Origin: Leptodontidium sp. MPI-SDFR-AT-0119
Taxonomy: Eukaryota; Ascomycota; Leotiomycetes; Helotiales; Leptodontidiaceae
Length of the DNA: 64,000 nucleotides
Direction of reading: 5' to 3'
Assembly: GCA_020726505.1 (NCBI GenBank)
Contig: JAHLEZ010000019.1
Span: 682,001 to 746,000 of the forward strand
Shown here: positions 1 to 11,369 of the stretch, in pieces
How the letters are laid out: the number at the start of each line of letters is the position of its first letter
How positions within the stretch are numbered: position 1 is the stretch's first letter
Notes under the pieces: generated by a model
Database searches by the model: none
What the model saw: only the letters and a program-made list of their open reading frames with translations
What the model was told of the DNA's origin: nothing
Program-made: the position numbers and the translations under genes

Positions 1-248
1 GCAATCGACTATCGTATTTGACAGGAGTATCACTGCGAGGAGAGAATGGCCTTCGTTGCGAACTTGTATCGTTGCTAAGGTGGGCGTACTATTGATCGCG
101 AGACGCCCATTTTGACCTCAATCTCCAGGGGAGTATCGCCGGCCTCGCGCATACAGACGACTTTACCCCTTTGGTAAGGAGAGAGTTTAGGATCTCTAAA
201 TCGTCGATTGCCATGGGTATCACGCAAAGGAGTGCGTTGTGGTGGCAT
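1..248 (-). mobile_element. Tc1/mariner-type transposase, N-terminal fragment
   Basis: The minus strand starts with ATG at 248 and reads MPPQRTPLRDTHGNRRF, followed by a helix-turn-helix-like stretch (RGKVVCMREAGDTPLEIE) ending in SRSIVR. This resembles the N-terminal DNA-binding region of fungal Tc1/mariner transposases, which cut and paste at TA sites. At about position 80 the frame hits a stop. The next frame continues with LATIQVRNEGHS, the expected follow-on segment, so there is a frameshift of one or two bases. The DDE catalytic domain would lie outside the window. The copy is broken at least at the frameshift. Family recognition is from memory of the motif. Confidence 0.6.
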
Positions 249-1501
249 AGTGTTGTGTTGAAGAGAAAGAAAGGAAACGCGGTTCACGATTCGGCTAATA
301 CTTAAACGGATCACTGTAGTAATTTAGGGCTAGAAATCTTTACTCGGTTCGGCGTATTCCAAAGGACATCGATAGTACTCAAAGCGAAGGGAAGAAGCTT
401 AGTAGTAGCCGCCGTTGTTGATGATGATCCTCTAGTACCCGCCAATTTCTCTTTGCCTAGTAACTGCTTGCAAGAACTCACAAAAGCATGTCCAGCCCCT
501 CCCGAACCGTGCTCCTCACCTCCTGTACACTCAACTGCAGGGCTCCCTGTCCCGTAATCAAGATCATTCTCCCCTTGGCTTTCTTCCCCTCCACCACACA
601 CCACCACGTCTCGCCAATAAAGCAGTGGGCGTCGCAAAACCAATACTAGCCCAATGATTCTGCATCACAGTACTGTACAGTACAGCGCACAATCACGAGA
701 AAGAAACACTGATCTGTGATTGAGAGAAACGGGTCGATGAGCTTGAAGTGAAAAGAGCTCCGCAGCTTGATGAGGCTCAGCTAGTCTCGGTGTCAGCAGG
801 GAGCAGTTCCCAGGAATGATAGGCCAGGAGCCGGAGCCATAACGGCAGTCGTCAGTAACAACGTAATACGAGATGCGATCACGAGTACGAAGTATTTTCG
901 AATGGCAATGACATTGCAAAGCCAGAACTCGTACTGCAGTCGAAGTCAAGCAATTCTGATAAAAAGCACTGAAGACTCTGCCAGTGTTGACCTCACCCAC
1001 ATACTCTCCTCTTCGAGATCAAATTGAGACTGCGCGACGAATGGAAGTCACTTTGAGCGGAGCGCATGATCATAGAAGAGCGATACTTGCCGCGCTCAGT
1101 CCCCAAGTGTCGCGAAAAACAAAAATCTTCGGCGTGCTCAATAACTCACCCCATCAACCTCACTTCCTGGTCCTCCAACACTCATCTAGGACCTCCTGGG
1201 TAACACAAAAATCCCAATGATAACACGTCTGATGCATAACCGGACTAATCTCCTCCCCGCTCCTCCTTACCCCCCCCCCCCCCCCCCCCCCCCCATCGCA
1301 CTAGCACACTTCTTCCACCTCGAAATTTGTCTCTCATCATCCCCACACCGTCTCCCCATGAAGAACCGGCAATACCATTGAAACAAACCCCGCACCGGGT
1401 ATGTATGGTTTATCCAACCAGCTGCTTCCCACTCTTCGATGGATTGTCCGCAGGTAACTTAGATTTTTTTTAACGCCGGGGCTGTAGATAGACGATGTGG
1501 G
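249..1501. other. no gene recognised
   Basis: Short open frames occur on both strands, but none has a recognisable domain, coherent splice sites or coding character. The only notable element is the cytosine homopolymer listed separately. Confidence 0.5.
1270..1294 (+). repeat. 25-nt poly-C homopolymer
   Basis: An uninterrupted run of 25 cytosines sits in intergenic sequence, so the minus strand is a G25 tract. The length may vary between individuals or be misassembled. Confidence 0.95.
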
Positions 1502-2118
1502 TTAGAGGTCTGAATTGAGGCCATCGGTCCATGCAGTATGGAGTTCTTGGTAGTCGTCCGAGATAGTTACGCCTAGTTTCCTGGAGTAGAGAGGACGGAA
1601 GTAGCAGCCGCCGAAACAACCTTCGCGGAGGACTTCCTCGGGAGACTTGTTGGGCGTAAAGTCTAGGTAGGAGTCGAAGTTGAAGACTCCTGCTTCATCG
1701 CGGGTTGGTGGAGGAGCTATAGCCTGCCAGGATGTCCATGATTCTTGTAGCACTTCTAGATCTTCTGCAGGTATATTTGGCTTCTCATCTTCCTCCTCGA
1801 TCTTTGCCATCTTTGCAGACGTCTTCGCCTTGCTAGATTTCGAGGCAGACTTCTGCGTTGTCGTTGCGGATACATTCGAAGGTGCGTCCTCGTTAATTGT
1901 CGGTCGCGCAGGCGCAATGCTATTCGAGCAGAGGATCGTGAAGGTGGCAGATTCAAACTTGCCCTCTCAACCGCCCATCTCTTCTTCCCAGGCTCTCCGG
2001 TCTTCGAGTCTTCGTGAATGGCCTTAGCTTGTTGATGTATGCCTAAGGTCTCAAGGAGCGCGCCATTGTGCTTGAGGTTCTCAAGTCGTCTCATTTCGAA
2101 TCCCTTTGTGTCTGCCAT
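1502..2118 (-). pseudogene. conserved fungal protein with C-terminal FGG-YFRP motif, frame broken
   Basis: Two overlapping frames encode parts of one protein. The 5' frame (ATG at 2118) gives MADTKGFEMRRLENLKHNGA, a charged start seen in a family of fungal hypothetical proteins. The 3' frame gives a Lys/Ser-rich linker and then SPEEVLREGCFGGCYFRPLY, the signature block of that family. The frame changes between about 1920 and 1970. A GT-AG intron of about 83 nt would restore the frame but has a poor branch site, so a one-base indel is equally likely. The protein stops soon after the YFRP block, which suggests C-terminal truncation. The function of the family is unknown to me. Confidence 0.5.
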
Positions 2119-2590
2119 CTCGATCTGAACGCTGAGTCGCGATGCGAGGTGCCCTTTGGCTCTCTGTTGCAGTTGATTTTGTCATGTTTGCAGGACTCAT
2201 TCGTACTTGTAAGTAAACAGAAGCGTAACTTCGTAAGACTGAGTGACAGATTAGCGAGGCGTTCAGGCGCTAGGTTATCTCATAAATCAGACCCCCCTTG
2301 GTGTTATTCGCGCACCACTCTCTTAAGCGAGCCAATAAGAGAGCCGTGCAGCGAATTTGCACCAGCGGGTCTGAGGGCAAATGGTGCCTCGCTAGTGGTA
2401 GCTCCCACCACTTTAGTGAAGCGAGAATCGAGCTTTTACTTATTTTCAAAGGTATACTTCTACCTTTAGATAATAAGTTATAAAAAACCCTAAGAGTACG
2501 TTTTATAGCTTTTGTAATTCTTTATATTTAATGTGTTCCAGGGATTACTAGCTTTTTTTTATTACTAGTTTTTAATGAGGTTTTTAAGTA
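2119..2590. other. no gene recognised; transition into AT-rich repeat
   Basis: Composition falls from balanced to strongly AT-rich at about 2440. The open frames starting at 2068 and 2298 have no recognisable domain and run into the repeat edge. Confidence 0.45.
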
Positions 2591-2599
2591 AAGCAAATG

Positions 2600-3115
2600 A
2601 AAAATTTAAGAAATAATTACCTTTTAATTAAAATATTTAATAATCTCTTATAAAAATCTTTAATTCTTTTTTCAAAAGATTCCTTTTATACGTGCGATCC
2701 TTGGGAGCTATAAAGCTTAATAATCGGATAATTAATTATAAATGTCGTAAGAAGTGTTTATTAAAAGTAACTAAAAATTTATAAATATTATTACCTTTTA
2801 ATTTAGTAATTAATAAATCTCTTATAAAAAACATTAAAAAAATCATTAAAAGATTCCTTTAATATATGTAATTTTTAAGAGCTATAATACTTAGTAATCA
2901 GATAATTAATTTTAAATTTATTAAGATGTATTTAATAAAATCAAGCGAAATTTAAAAATAAATTTACCTTTTAATTTAAAAGATAATAAATTATTTATAG
3001 AATTTCCTAAAAAATAGTATTACTAGATTTCCTTAATATATACGATCCTCGGGAGCTATAAACCTTAATAGTCGGATAATTAGTTATAATTTATTAAAGA
3101 AATTTCAAGTCGAAA
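2600..3115. repeat. degenerate AT-rich tandem repeat, 174-bp period
   Basis: Marker strings recur at a constant spacing. ACCTTTTAATT occurs at 2619, 2793 and 2966, and GAGCTATA at 2705, 2879 and 3053. This gives about three units of 174 bp. Between units most differences are C/T and G/A transitions, and the middle unit is the most AT-rich, as expected for RIP-type mutation. No open frame survives. Confidence 0.85.
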
Positions 3116-3356
3116 AAAAATCGATTTTGACGTGGCGGCCCGAACTCGAAAAAGTAGTCGGCCTTGGCAGGTATACATCGTATTAAAAGAGGCTTTCAAA
3201 TACCTTAAAAATTCATATGAAGGTAGATAAATACAATACTAAGAGAACCTGTGTACCACAGCTAATTCTAGTCGTTGCGCGTTGAGATATCGTCAAGTGT
3301 TTGAAATTTCGAAGTTGAATTGGCGGCGGCTACCATACAAACTGGCACCATTTTCC

Positions 3357-3461
3357 CTCAGACGCTTCGCTGCTCGAACGCACGCTGCACGGACCACGTT
3401 ACTGTATTAGGTTAGATGGTGTGTGCCCGTAACGTGCTCACGTAAGCAAGAAGCGTCTGAG
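3357..3461. repeat. 105-nt foldback sequence with nested inverted repeats
   Basis: The outer arms CTCAGACGCTTC (3357-3368) and GAAGCGTCTGAG (3450-3461) are perfectly complementary. The inner arms CACGTTAC (3395-3402) and GTAACGTG (3429-3436) are also perfect and nest symmetrically, so the strand can fold into a long stem with an internal loop. It lies about 335 bp upstream of the HET gene. It may be a small foldback or MITE-like element or a structured RNA; neither is shown. Confidence 0.6.
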
Positions 3462-3797
3462 CCCCCTGAGATAAGCGCTAGGCCGCTAACGAGGCAAAAT
3501 CTGCCCTGAAATCAGCTGACGAGCGCTAAGAACAAACGGTCAGGGGTAATTTCTACATGTCAATCTTGGTACAGACACAGGAACAACAAAGAGAAAATGA
3601 GAAGTGTCTGCTTCGGGGCCACTGCATGCTCAAAGAAGAGCCATGAGATCAGTCGATCATATCGCTTACTAAGAATAACCTTATCTGCAAATTCCCCTTT
3701 GCTTGCCATTCGGGGTGCTACGTCACACGAACACGCAAAAGTTAAGTTCGCCGACCTGTAATCCGTCAACTTATGAACTGGCTACTCTATCGACAGG

Positions 3798-5783
3798 ATG
3801 GAACTTTTCAAAAGATCAAAGCTATACAGACCTTTGCGAAAGTCTGACATCCGTGTTGTTAAGTTCAGGCCATACTTGCCAGCTCTGGATAACCTTCACC
3901 GGATCGAGGCAAGATTGTACCACGTCTCTCTCGATACAGCTACAGACTTCTTTGCGCTGTCATATGTTTGGGGTGACCCAAATTCAACTAGGACCATCTC
4001 CCTCGATGGCAGAGACTTCCCCGTGACCAACAATCTTTGGTGGGCAATCACGTACATACGAAACCGCTTCTCTGCCAACAGGAAGCCCCATGACAAGATA
4101 CTTTCTCAACTGAATATCGACCATACGGGTGGCTCGGATCAGGGATGGGAAGATTACGCCATTTGCTGGTGGATAGACGCCATTTGCATCAACCAAGCCG
4201 ACTTGGTGGAGAAATCCAAACAGGTCCCACGAATGAAAAGGCTGTACAGCACAGCAACGCGAGTTGCTGTCTGGCTAGGCCATGTCGATGATGAGCTGTC
4301 CGATCCATTTACTGCTCAGATTGTCCTTGCAGCAGAGAAGCTCTATGACAGGATTGCAGAGACCAGCACCGGGATCCAAATGTTCGATGTCTCTCCAGAC
4401 ACAAAGGTTAAAATTCTAAGCGAGGTGGTGGAGAGCCCGGGTGCGCTTATTCGACCGATGAGAAGGATACTCGACTCAGGAAAGCAATGGAGCAGTAGAA
4501 TATGGACCCTGCAGGAAGGTGTCTTGGCTCGCGAAGACCCTGCAGTAATGATTGGGAAAGAGGTCACAAGTCTTCTAAGACTTGGCTTACTTCAAAGCAG
4601 TATTGCGGCAGCTATCAAGACAGGTGTTTATAACAAATATGTTCTACGACACGATTCGAGCATTTTGCATACTGCGAACTTTCAAAATATATCAGCTTTA
4701 GCTGCAAGGCTTTCTGGTTCGATTCGAAAGTCTACTGGGACACCAGAAAAATCTGAGAGCCGCCTAAGTCAATTCAAGGCCAGATTTACAAGACAGATCT
4801 ATCCATGGGGTAACGAAGCCGACTCATCTCATGCAGAGTTCAATCTTCTCCAGTTTGGCCAAGAACTCCTGGAACGTCTTGCTCTGTTCTCAATCAGACA
4901 AGCCACAGTCCCCCATGACAGAATTTACGGCCTTCTTGGTTTGACAAGCTTACCAGACTTGCCAAAGTCTTTGGTACCAGATTACGGTCGACCCTTTGGT
5001 GAAGTCTGTTTTGACTACACCAAATACCTTATCCAGTCCACTAATAGTCTGCACGTTCTCTCATTTGGGGTAAATCGATTGGACGGTTCGCCGACGTGGG
5101 TTCCGGACTTTACCGGGGCGTTGCTTGTACCGCCGTCGGGAACTATATGCAATCCTGTCATTTCCAGCGATGGCAAATGTCTGACAGTTATGGGAGTCAA
5201 CATCGGTCATGCGATTGCTATTCACTCCGATGCAACTTTGAGAGCTATGGATCCGAAGGAGATGCCGTCACACGCCTCTATTCTAAGTGCATGGGCAGAC
5301 TTTGCTACATCCATCTTGCTTCCCGCTTCGCAGATCCGGCGCTGCGACCCTGAAGTCATATTGAAAGAATGGTCGAGTGAAGCCTTTGAAACCGCTTTTG
5401 GGGGAAGAATAGAAGATATCATGTCACTAAAAATCGTGTTTTTTAATGGAGGGAAGATACCCGATTCCTGGGATCAGCAGGCTTTAGCTTGTGTACCAGC
5501 ATTGAGCACTTTGTTCCAATTTTCGACCCACCTCTTGTTAGAGAATGGAACAATCTGTCACTGGTTTCATCAATATACAAGCATCAGCCGTAATGAAGCC
5601 GCCGCAATTGGGGATGTGGTTTGTGGCTTGAGAGGAACGATCCGTCCAACTTTGCTACGACCTCGACATGACGGAAGTGGATATGGAGTCGTCGGCAATT
5701 GCTGGCCATATCCAATCAGCGACAACACCTTCACAGAGGATTACTTCCAGAACAAAGTGGAACAAGAGTTCCCACTGTTCTAG
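3798..5783 (+). CDS. heterokaryon-incompatibility (HET) domain protein
   Basis: A single-exon gene of 661 residues. The HET domain occupies roughly residues 50-240, with its usual blocks in order: FFALSYVWGDP near residue 51, WWIDAICINQ near residue 122 and RIWTLQEGV near residue 235. HET proteins act in allorecognition: when incompatible strains fuse they trigger programmed death of the fused cell. Some form the effector part of fungal STAND systems. The remaining 420 residues have no domain I recognise, which is usual for stand-alone HET proteins. I chose the ATG at 3798 because the HET domain starts about 45 residues later. The gene is intact and converges on a broken membrane-protein gene only 63 bp away. 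Confidence 0.9.
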   Translation: MELFKRSKLYRPLRKSDIRVVKFRPYLPALDNLHRIEARLYHVSLDTATDFFALSYVWGDPNSTRTISLDGRDFPVTNNLWWAITYIRNRFSANRKPHDKILSQLNIDHTGGSDQGWEDYAICWWIDAICINQADLVEKSKQVPRMKRLYSTATRVAVWLGHVDDELSDPFTAQIVLAAEKLYDRIAETSTGIQMFDVSPDTKVKILSEVVESPGALIRPMRRILDSGKQWSSRIWTLQEGVLAREDPAVMIGKEVTSLLRLGLLQSSIAAAIKTGVYNKYVLRHDSSILHTANFQNISALAARLSGSIRKSTGTPEKSESRLSQFKARFTRQIYPWGNEADSSHAEFNLLQFGQELLERLALFSIRQATVPHDRIYGLLGLTSLPDLPKSLVPDYGRPFGEVCFDYTKYLIQSTNSLHVLSFGVNRLDGSPTWVPDFTGALLVPPSGTICNPVISSDGKCLTVMGVNIGHAIAIHSDATLRAMDPKEMPSHASILSAWADFATSILLPASQIRRCDPEVILKEWSSEAFETAFGGRIEDIMSLKIVFFNGGKIPDSWDQQALACVPALSTLFQFSTHLLLENGTICHWFHQYTSISRNEAAAIGDVVCGLRGTIRPTLLRPRHDGSGYGVVGNCWPYPISDNTFTEDYFQNKVEQEFPLF

Positions 5784-5846
5784 AATACCGATTGTCCCAA
5801 TGTAGGCGAGATGCTGAGAGAGCCTCAAGTCGCGAGTCAAGCCTCA

Positions 5847-6779
5847 TCACTTCCGATCACCATTCGAATTAGAACCCCTTATGCTCTGAGCACTGCTTCC
5901 GGTAAAGCTCTCCCTCGAATTCAGATATCCGAGAGCATAAGTGGAAGCAGTAGGAGAGATATCAAGATTGATTGGTAGGGTGGAAGATTCGTATATCCTT
6001 GGAAGGACGGGAAAGAGCTTAAATTTGAGGTATACAGACCAGTAAGGAGGTGGAGCCTCTATTGTAGGAATCATATTGGGCTTTTTAATTGAAGTGAGAT
6101 GCAGGTTTCTCACCAAGCCCAGGATGCCCACAACGAATGGGATGAGCTGTCCTGTGTTCCCAAGCACGTAGACGTTGGTTACAGCGTTCCAAGTGAGTGT
6201 GAGCTCGATGGCCAAAGCCGACCAGATGATTACCGTGTATCCAGCTGGAAAGCCAAACCACTGGATAAAGCTGCATATCAAAGTCAGCAGTTGAAAGCCC
6301 ACACCATGCCACACTTACCAGCCTGCTTTCCTGAACTTGCTCTGATTTTTCTCGCTCATCCGCAATCTATCAAACATCCTTAAAGCCCTCGGATGCAACC
6401 TCGCAAATTCAAGATACCAATGCGCGATCTTGCACCTAATCTCGGACGGCCTGGACAAGTTCAAAGTTACCATTGCTGTAATCACTATCCGAACCATATC
6501 ATAGCTCAGTCGCACCGTACCCGGTGTGAGAATCACAACCCACCACAACATGAAAATGACCTCAAACGCCATATATGCCACCGACAGATCGATGTAGAAC
6601 ATTGGCTGACACCCATCCAAGATTATTTGCATGTGCAGAAAGATAGTCGGCTGGCAAACGGGGTTGTCGATTCCGTTCTTAAGCAGTGTGTGGCGGGGAT
6701 GTAGCCAGTATCAAACATTGAACGCCGCAATGGCCGTCCCAAAAATACTGCGTGCAATAGCAGCAGAATATGTCCTCTT
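5847..6779 (-). pseudogene. multi-pass membrane protein, interrupted by TGA
   Basis: The coding strand carries at least five hydrophobic segments (for example YMAFEVIFMLWWVVIL and VIIWSALAIELTLTW), then a hydrophilic Ser-rich tail. A clean 48-nt intron (6271-6318, GTAAGT donor, CAG acceptor, CTGAC branch) joins ...SKFRKAG to CFIQWFGFPAG in frame. The upstream exon reads SAAIARSIFGTAIAAFNV, then TGA at 6711-6713, then YWLHPRHTLLKNG in the same frame. One G-to-A change of a Trp codon would explain the stop. No convincing start was found; a proline-rich frame at 6840-6928 could hold the first exon. It resembles orphan fungal integral membrane proteins. Alternative: the TGA lies in an intron I did not recognise. 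Confidence 0.5.
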
Positions 6780-6928
6780 CTATTCTCACAAGATGATTCT
6801 GCCCTTCTAGTGAAAAGGCATTGAAATTGATTTAAAAGAAAATTCGGTGGTGGTCTTGGTAGGAATCCTGGAATGTAATCCCGGAGGCGCAAAGCTTCGA
6901 GTGAGACAGAAGGGTCACTGTTTACCAT

Positions 6929-7244
6929 CGAAAATCAGCTTCACCACATCCAGCGACGACTATTTGCCCGATGAGCCAGGAATTCGAGAGCTGAAGGTGG
7001 ATGAACAGCAATCGCGGTTGCAGTGGTTCTGTTTTCCGCAGTAAACAGTTATTCTCGCTTAGCCACTAGCGCGGAAATCCACCTATATCACCTCGATCAA
7101 TCCCTAATAACATTTCAAGCCCGAAAGCCCCTCAAACTCGTATTTTTTTAACCCCGACTTGCGCCCGCAAGCATTTCTCGATCGCCTCAAATCAAAGCTA
7201 TCTCTCCACTTCAGCTTCGTAGACATCCCAACAGAAGCCACTCA
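6929..7244. other. no gene recognised
   Basis: Short spacer between the broken membrane-protein gene and a weak coding region. A pyrimidine-rich stretch near 7190-7240 could be a 5' leader. Confidence 0.4.
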
Positions 7245-8011
7245 ATGGCGTCTCAATACCCTTCGAAGCCCGCTATTGCGACACCTTTAGTACGCTTCGT
7301 CCCCACCTTGCCCACCAAATCAACGGCGATGGCTCAGGAAGAACAAGACTCTGATAGTGACTCGGATGGAGGAGGAGTAGACCTCGCGCCTCACTCTGCA
7401 AATGAAATCACTTACAATGGTTACAAGACACTTGATCCTACGCAAGATTCTGAATTACTAATATTGCCTTCCCCCACTTTGACTATTTGTATGGAGACTC
7501 TAAGAATCACCCCCCTGATCTACCCCCTTTCGAACAAATCAAAGAGCTCGATACCGCAGCTAGCATATACAGAAAGTATTGCCCCACAGTTTTGGGAACC
7601 AGCCTCCATGTGCTAGGGCTGTGCAGGGCGCCAAACTGCTGTCTCATTCGCCTCCAAAATGGAAAGCGTTTACTACCATGCGATTTTGTCGGCGAATGTG
7701 AAGTCGGACATGCTCGGCTAACATGTCCCATGGAAGTAACTGGGACTTGCAAGATTCCTGTTAACACCCCCTCACGGCCAGGATCTCGCGCACTCTCACA
7801 ACACGACTCCCGAACAGTGGGCCATGAGAGTGGCTTTTGTGAGTCTTGGGCCGGCACACCGAGCTGGAAAATGGCCCTTGAAGGAGTAAAGCCTCTTCTT
7901 GCTTCCTTTTCTCAATACCTTGAAACAATTAGGAAGGCTATCAAAGGATACTACGAGTACCTGGATAGTAGGGAAATCATTTACGGTATTCTTTTTAATC
8001 GGAGTGGGTGA
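7245..8011 (+). pseudogene. uncharacterised coding region in two frames
   Basis: The first frame (ATG at 7245) encodes an acidic segment with an Asp/Ser run (QDSDSDSDGGG). From about 7460 a second frame continues with FPHFDYLYGDSKNHPPDLPP and stays open to a stop at 8009-8011. The second part includes a short Cys-containing segment (LGLCRAPNCCLIRL). The two frames may be one gene broken by an indel or joined by an intron I could not define. I recognise no domain. It could be chance open sequence. Confidence 0.25.
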
Positions 8012-9842
8012 CTAAAAATAGCCAGGCTAGGAGTTGGGGATGCAATCCTGTACTCAAGGATCTTTCTTTGGGGCATTAAGGGCGTAAACTCCTTAAGTGG
8101 GCAAATGGACTTCCGTCTTCAGCAACGGTCAACTGAACAAAACTCATTAATTAGAATTCGATTTTCAAAAACTTAAGTATAGGCGAATAATAAATGAAAA
8201 GCTCTGCCTGAGCACCGATTTTCCGCTGTGACATGCTATCTCCTGAAACCTGGAACGACATCTAATAAGTTCTATCACATACGCGTTAATCAAAATTCGA
8301 GCATGCCCTCTCAGTTTATTTGACTTCAACCACAGTCAACCCATAGTTTTAGTTGCAATGGGCGGCCAACCTGCTCGATCCTGTGGGCTTCCTTGTGGAC
8401 CTGTGATGCTAAGGCATGGCGATGCAAAAAGGCTTTTCATTTACAGGGCACCAAATGATCTCAATGCATGAACAAAACAGTCTTGACACTTTAATTTTCA
8501 CGAATCTCAGCATTGGTTTGGAAACTTCCTCTCATTGGGTTTGTTGTGCTAAGGCAGTATTCCAAGCCGACAGAGCGAGGATCCTGAACACGTATTTCGG
8601 GCAACGGAGAAAAAAACATTCAGAAAAACCCGAGCCACCTCAAAACCCTCTCTCCATCCCCTTCAGAAGTCTAGACACCCATTTGCCCGTGCTAGTAGAG
8701 ATCATTATAGCTATAGAGACAAATTGCTATGCAGATGAAACTATCACAACCCGTAATAAAGTCATTGCTTTGGCGAAGTGCCAAGTCGTCTCGGAGGTTG
8801 GTGAGGCTGTTGGGACTATTGCTGGAAGTACCAGGGCTATTCTAGGAACTAGTGAGCTATTTGGTGTTGCAAAGGTCGATGGAGGCAGAACCGAATGAAA
8901 CTGTTGGCGGGTTTGTCTTTGTCTTTGCTGATGGTATGGGTAGTTTGGAGCTCTGGTCTTGGACATTGAATGCTTATGAGTGGCGGGACTGCAAATTCTA
9001 CCCTCGAAAGCTGAATGACCATGGATTGTGGGAATGTGAATGCTGACTTTGGAAATTGGATGTGGATAGCGCGGTTGCAAAACCTGCCTTTGGAAATCGA
9101 GGGGACGGTGCGACATGAAGCCTGCCCATCGAAATCGGAGGATGGATGACGCGACTTTAAGGAGGCTACCTATCGAAATCGGATGAATGGATGGCGGCGT
9201 TTTCACCCCTTTGTGATGGTGATGGCGGTGACTTTTGAGAATATTGTGAAGTAGCCATACCAGAACTGGAAGTGCATCAGATGAGGCTAGATAAGTTAGC
9301 AATGGTTAAAGATGGGGATTGAATGAAATACATTGCATCTAGAAAAGACCACGAACAATATTGGTGTGACGACCTTAGCGCTGGTCAATTGAGGTCAGAT
9401 CCAGATCGCTGACATCGGCGGCGGTTGAGGATTGGATAGCCGCAATGTTGACAGAATCCCAAGCTTGAGAACCTATGTACTGTCAGCGAAAGGCTTTCTC
9501 GTATGATATGCCTCGGAAGAACCTACTACTCGGCCAAGGGGAGAGTGCTTGCCAGTCGAGAGTTGGGCCTTTTCATGTCGTGCCCAGGACAAAACGCCGA
9601 CGTAGGTGGGTAACGTGGAGATCACACGGGAGCATTGAAGAAGCCAACGCCGGAATTAGGAGGAGAGCGGTGGCGCAGAACTCCTATGGATACCCAGATC
9701 TGCATAAGGTGAAAGGCAAAAAATCTAGACGAAATGGTCAGTCAAAGCCAGACGACGAGGAGATGGATTGTACTTACCTTTTGGCATAGCTCACGAATTA
9801 GCAGTTCAAGTCTAGAGACGATGAAATCATCGTCATCGAAAA
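8012..9842. other. gene-poor stretch with degenerate short repeats
   Basis: No convincing gene. At about 9080-9200 a loosely repeated block (CATCGAAATCGGAGGATGGA and variants) occurs about three times with a period near 45 bp. It looks like a decayed minisatellite. Confidence 0.45.
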
Positions 9843-11310
9843 TTAGACAGCCGCAGTAAGTTGCAACGTATGAAGATCATTGCTGGGAGAGACAGGATCA
9901 TGCTCCGAAGAAGCCGATGACAAGATCAATCGCCGTGGTAGCCCCGGTCGCTGTTCCACAGATGGACTCAAGTGTGGTGGAAATTGTAAGCCTTGACCTT
10001 GCGTCGGAGGCTCTTGGCCATGTCTCTGCTCCTTGCGGCGGGCTATGATATCCTCGCTAAATTTGGATGGGCGAGGTGGAGGTGCCTCATCTGGAGATGG
10101 ACCTTGGTCTACTGAATCTGGGAGATCGCTGATAGCGGTAGGTGGGCTGGGAGAGGGAGTCGACTGACTTGGATCAGTATCCTCATCTGTGATTGTTGGC
10201 TGCTTATTACTGGCAGAATGGGTCAATGGGGTTGGATTAATAGGCTCTTTAATGGCCGTTAATTGCTCACCGCTGGCGGGAGAATCGGACGGGGCTGGGT
10301 TGATAGACTCCTGATCAGTAGATTGGGTAGTCAAGACTTCACCAGTGTGAACATCGATGGTGACAGTTTGGTCAGCCTCTGATTCGTCGTCTGAATCTGA
10401 CTTGGACTCGTCGAAGTCATTGTCATCCTTCGACTTCTTACACTTACACTTACTGGACTTGGAGGGTCCTTGGTCGGCGATCTAATCAATAAAGAGGTCA
10501 TTTAGAGCATTGAGTCTTGTCTTCACTGTGACTGTGCTCTCCTTTAATGAAAGGTAAATCGGTACATCCTTCAATGAGGTGTCATGCTTGTACTCAGTTG
10601 GGATTTCTTCTGCTGTCTTAACACCACCATACAATGCAACATCTGCAAGATTGAACTGTCCCGGGGCCATTCGTCTCTGCTCGTCTAGAAAGTAGATTGA
10701 CATAAAACCAACAGGTGTCAAACAGGCGAAACATTAATGACTTGCTGAGTTGATTGACGAAGACGTTTGTGGGACTACTATCTTCGTCTCAGAACATCTC
10801 AGAGAAAAAAAGGGGGGGGGAGCTGTCTGATGTCGCTTGCGATGACGAGTGGTTTCCTTTACGCTTGCGAGCTTGAGAGCGGCATTGGCCAGGGACCAGT
10901 CCAAGTTGTATCCGTTGGCGCCACCCTTCTTGTCAACGAGCTTCTTGGCGACAGCTTCGACATTGGTCTTGTCGCATTGCTTCACAATTTCCTCTTCAAG
11001 GGCCTGTGCCTATGCTCTGAAGATCAAGGACTTGTCTTTGGGGAGATCCTCGTGTACGCGGCCAGCGATGTTATTCACTGCCAGATTTGGTGAAGCCATG
11101 ACAAGGACAGACTTCTCGAGAGCCAACTGCAAATGCAAGAGCTTCCGAGTGACGGTTGTCTTTCCGGTGCCGGCAGGACCTTGGATGATTAGGATGCCTT
11201 CGGGGACTCTCTTGAGATACTTACCAATGACACGCTTCTCCTTGCGCGTGCAGGATGCAAGATCTCATCGACCTGTGCTTGATCGGCGCCCTTGAGGATG
11301 ATGTTGCGCT
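9843..11310 (-). pseudogene. dead SF1 (UPF1/DNA2-like) helicase gene
   Basis: The minus strand encodes the Walker A loop GILIIQGPAGTGKTT near 11165-11210, followed by VLVMASPNLAVNNI (motif Ia-like) and further downstream YFLDEQRRMAPGQF, which matches the D-E-Q-x-R-M block of superfamily 1 nucleic-acid helicases. Downstream comes a Lys/Asp/Ser-rich and then Pro-rich tail. Two in-frame TAG codons (11010-11012 and 10482-10484) interrupt otherwise continuous frames, each where Gln (CAG) would fit. A frame change near 11250 separates LKGADQAQVDEIL from RKEKRVIGKYLKRV. Another break lies near 10725-10740. A functional copy would be an ATP-driven RNA or DNA helicase. The upstream limit is uncertain; related sequence may reach about 12130. 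Confidence 0.65.
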
Positions 11311-11369
11311 GATGTAGAGAAGTTGGGGAATTTGAGGTAGACTGAATGGGCGGTAAGTGTTGAATGAGA

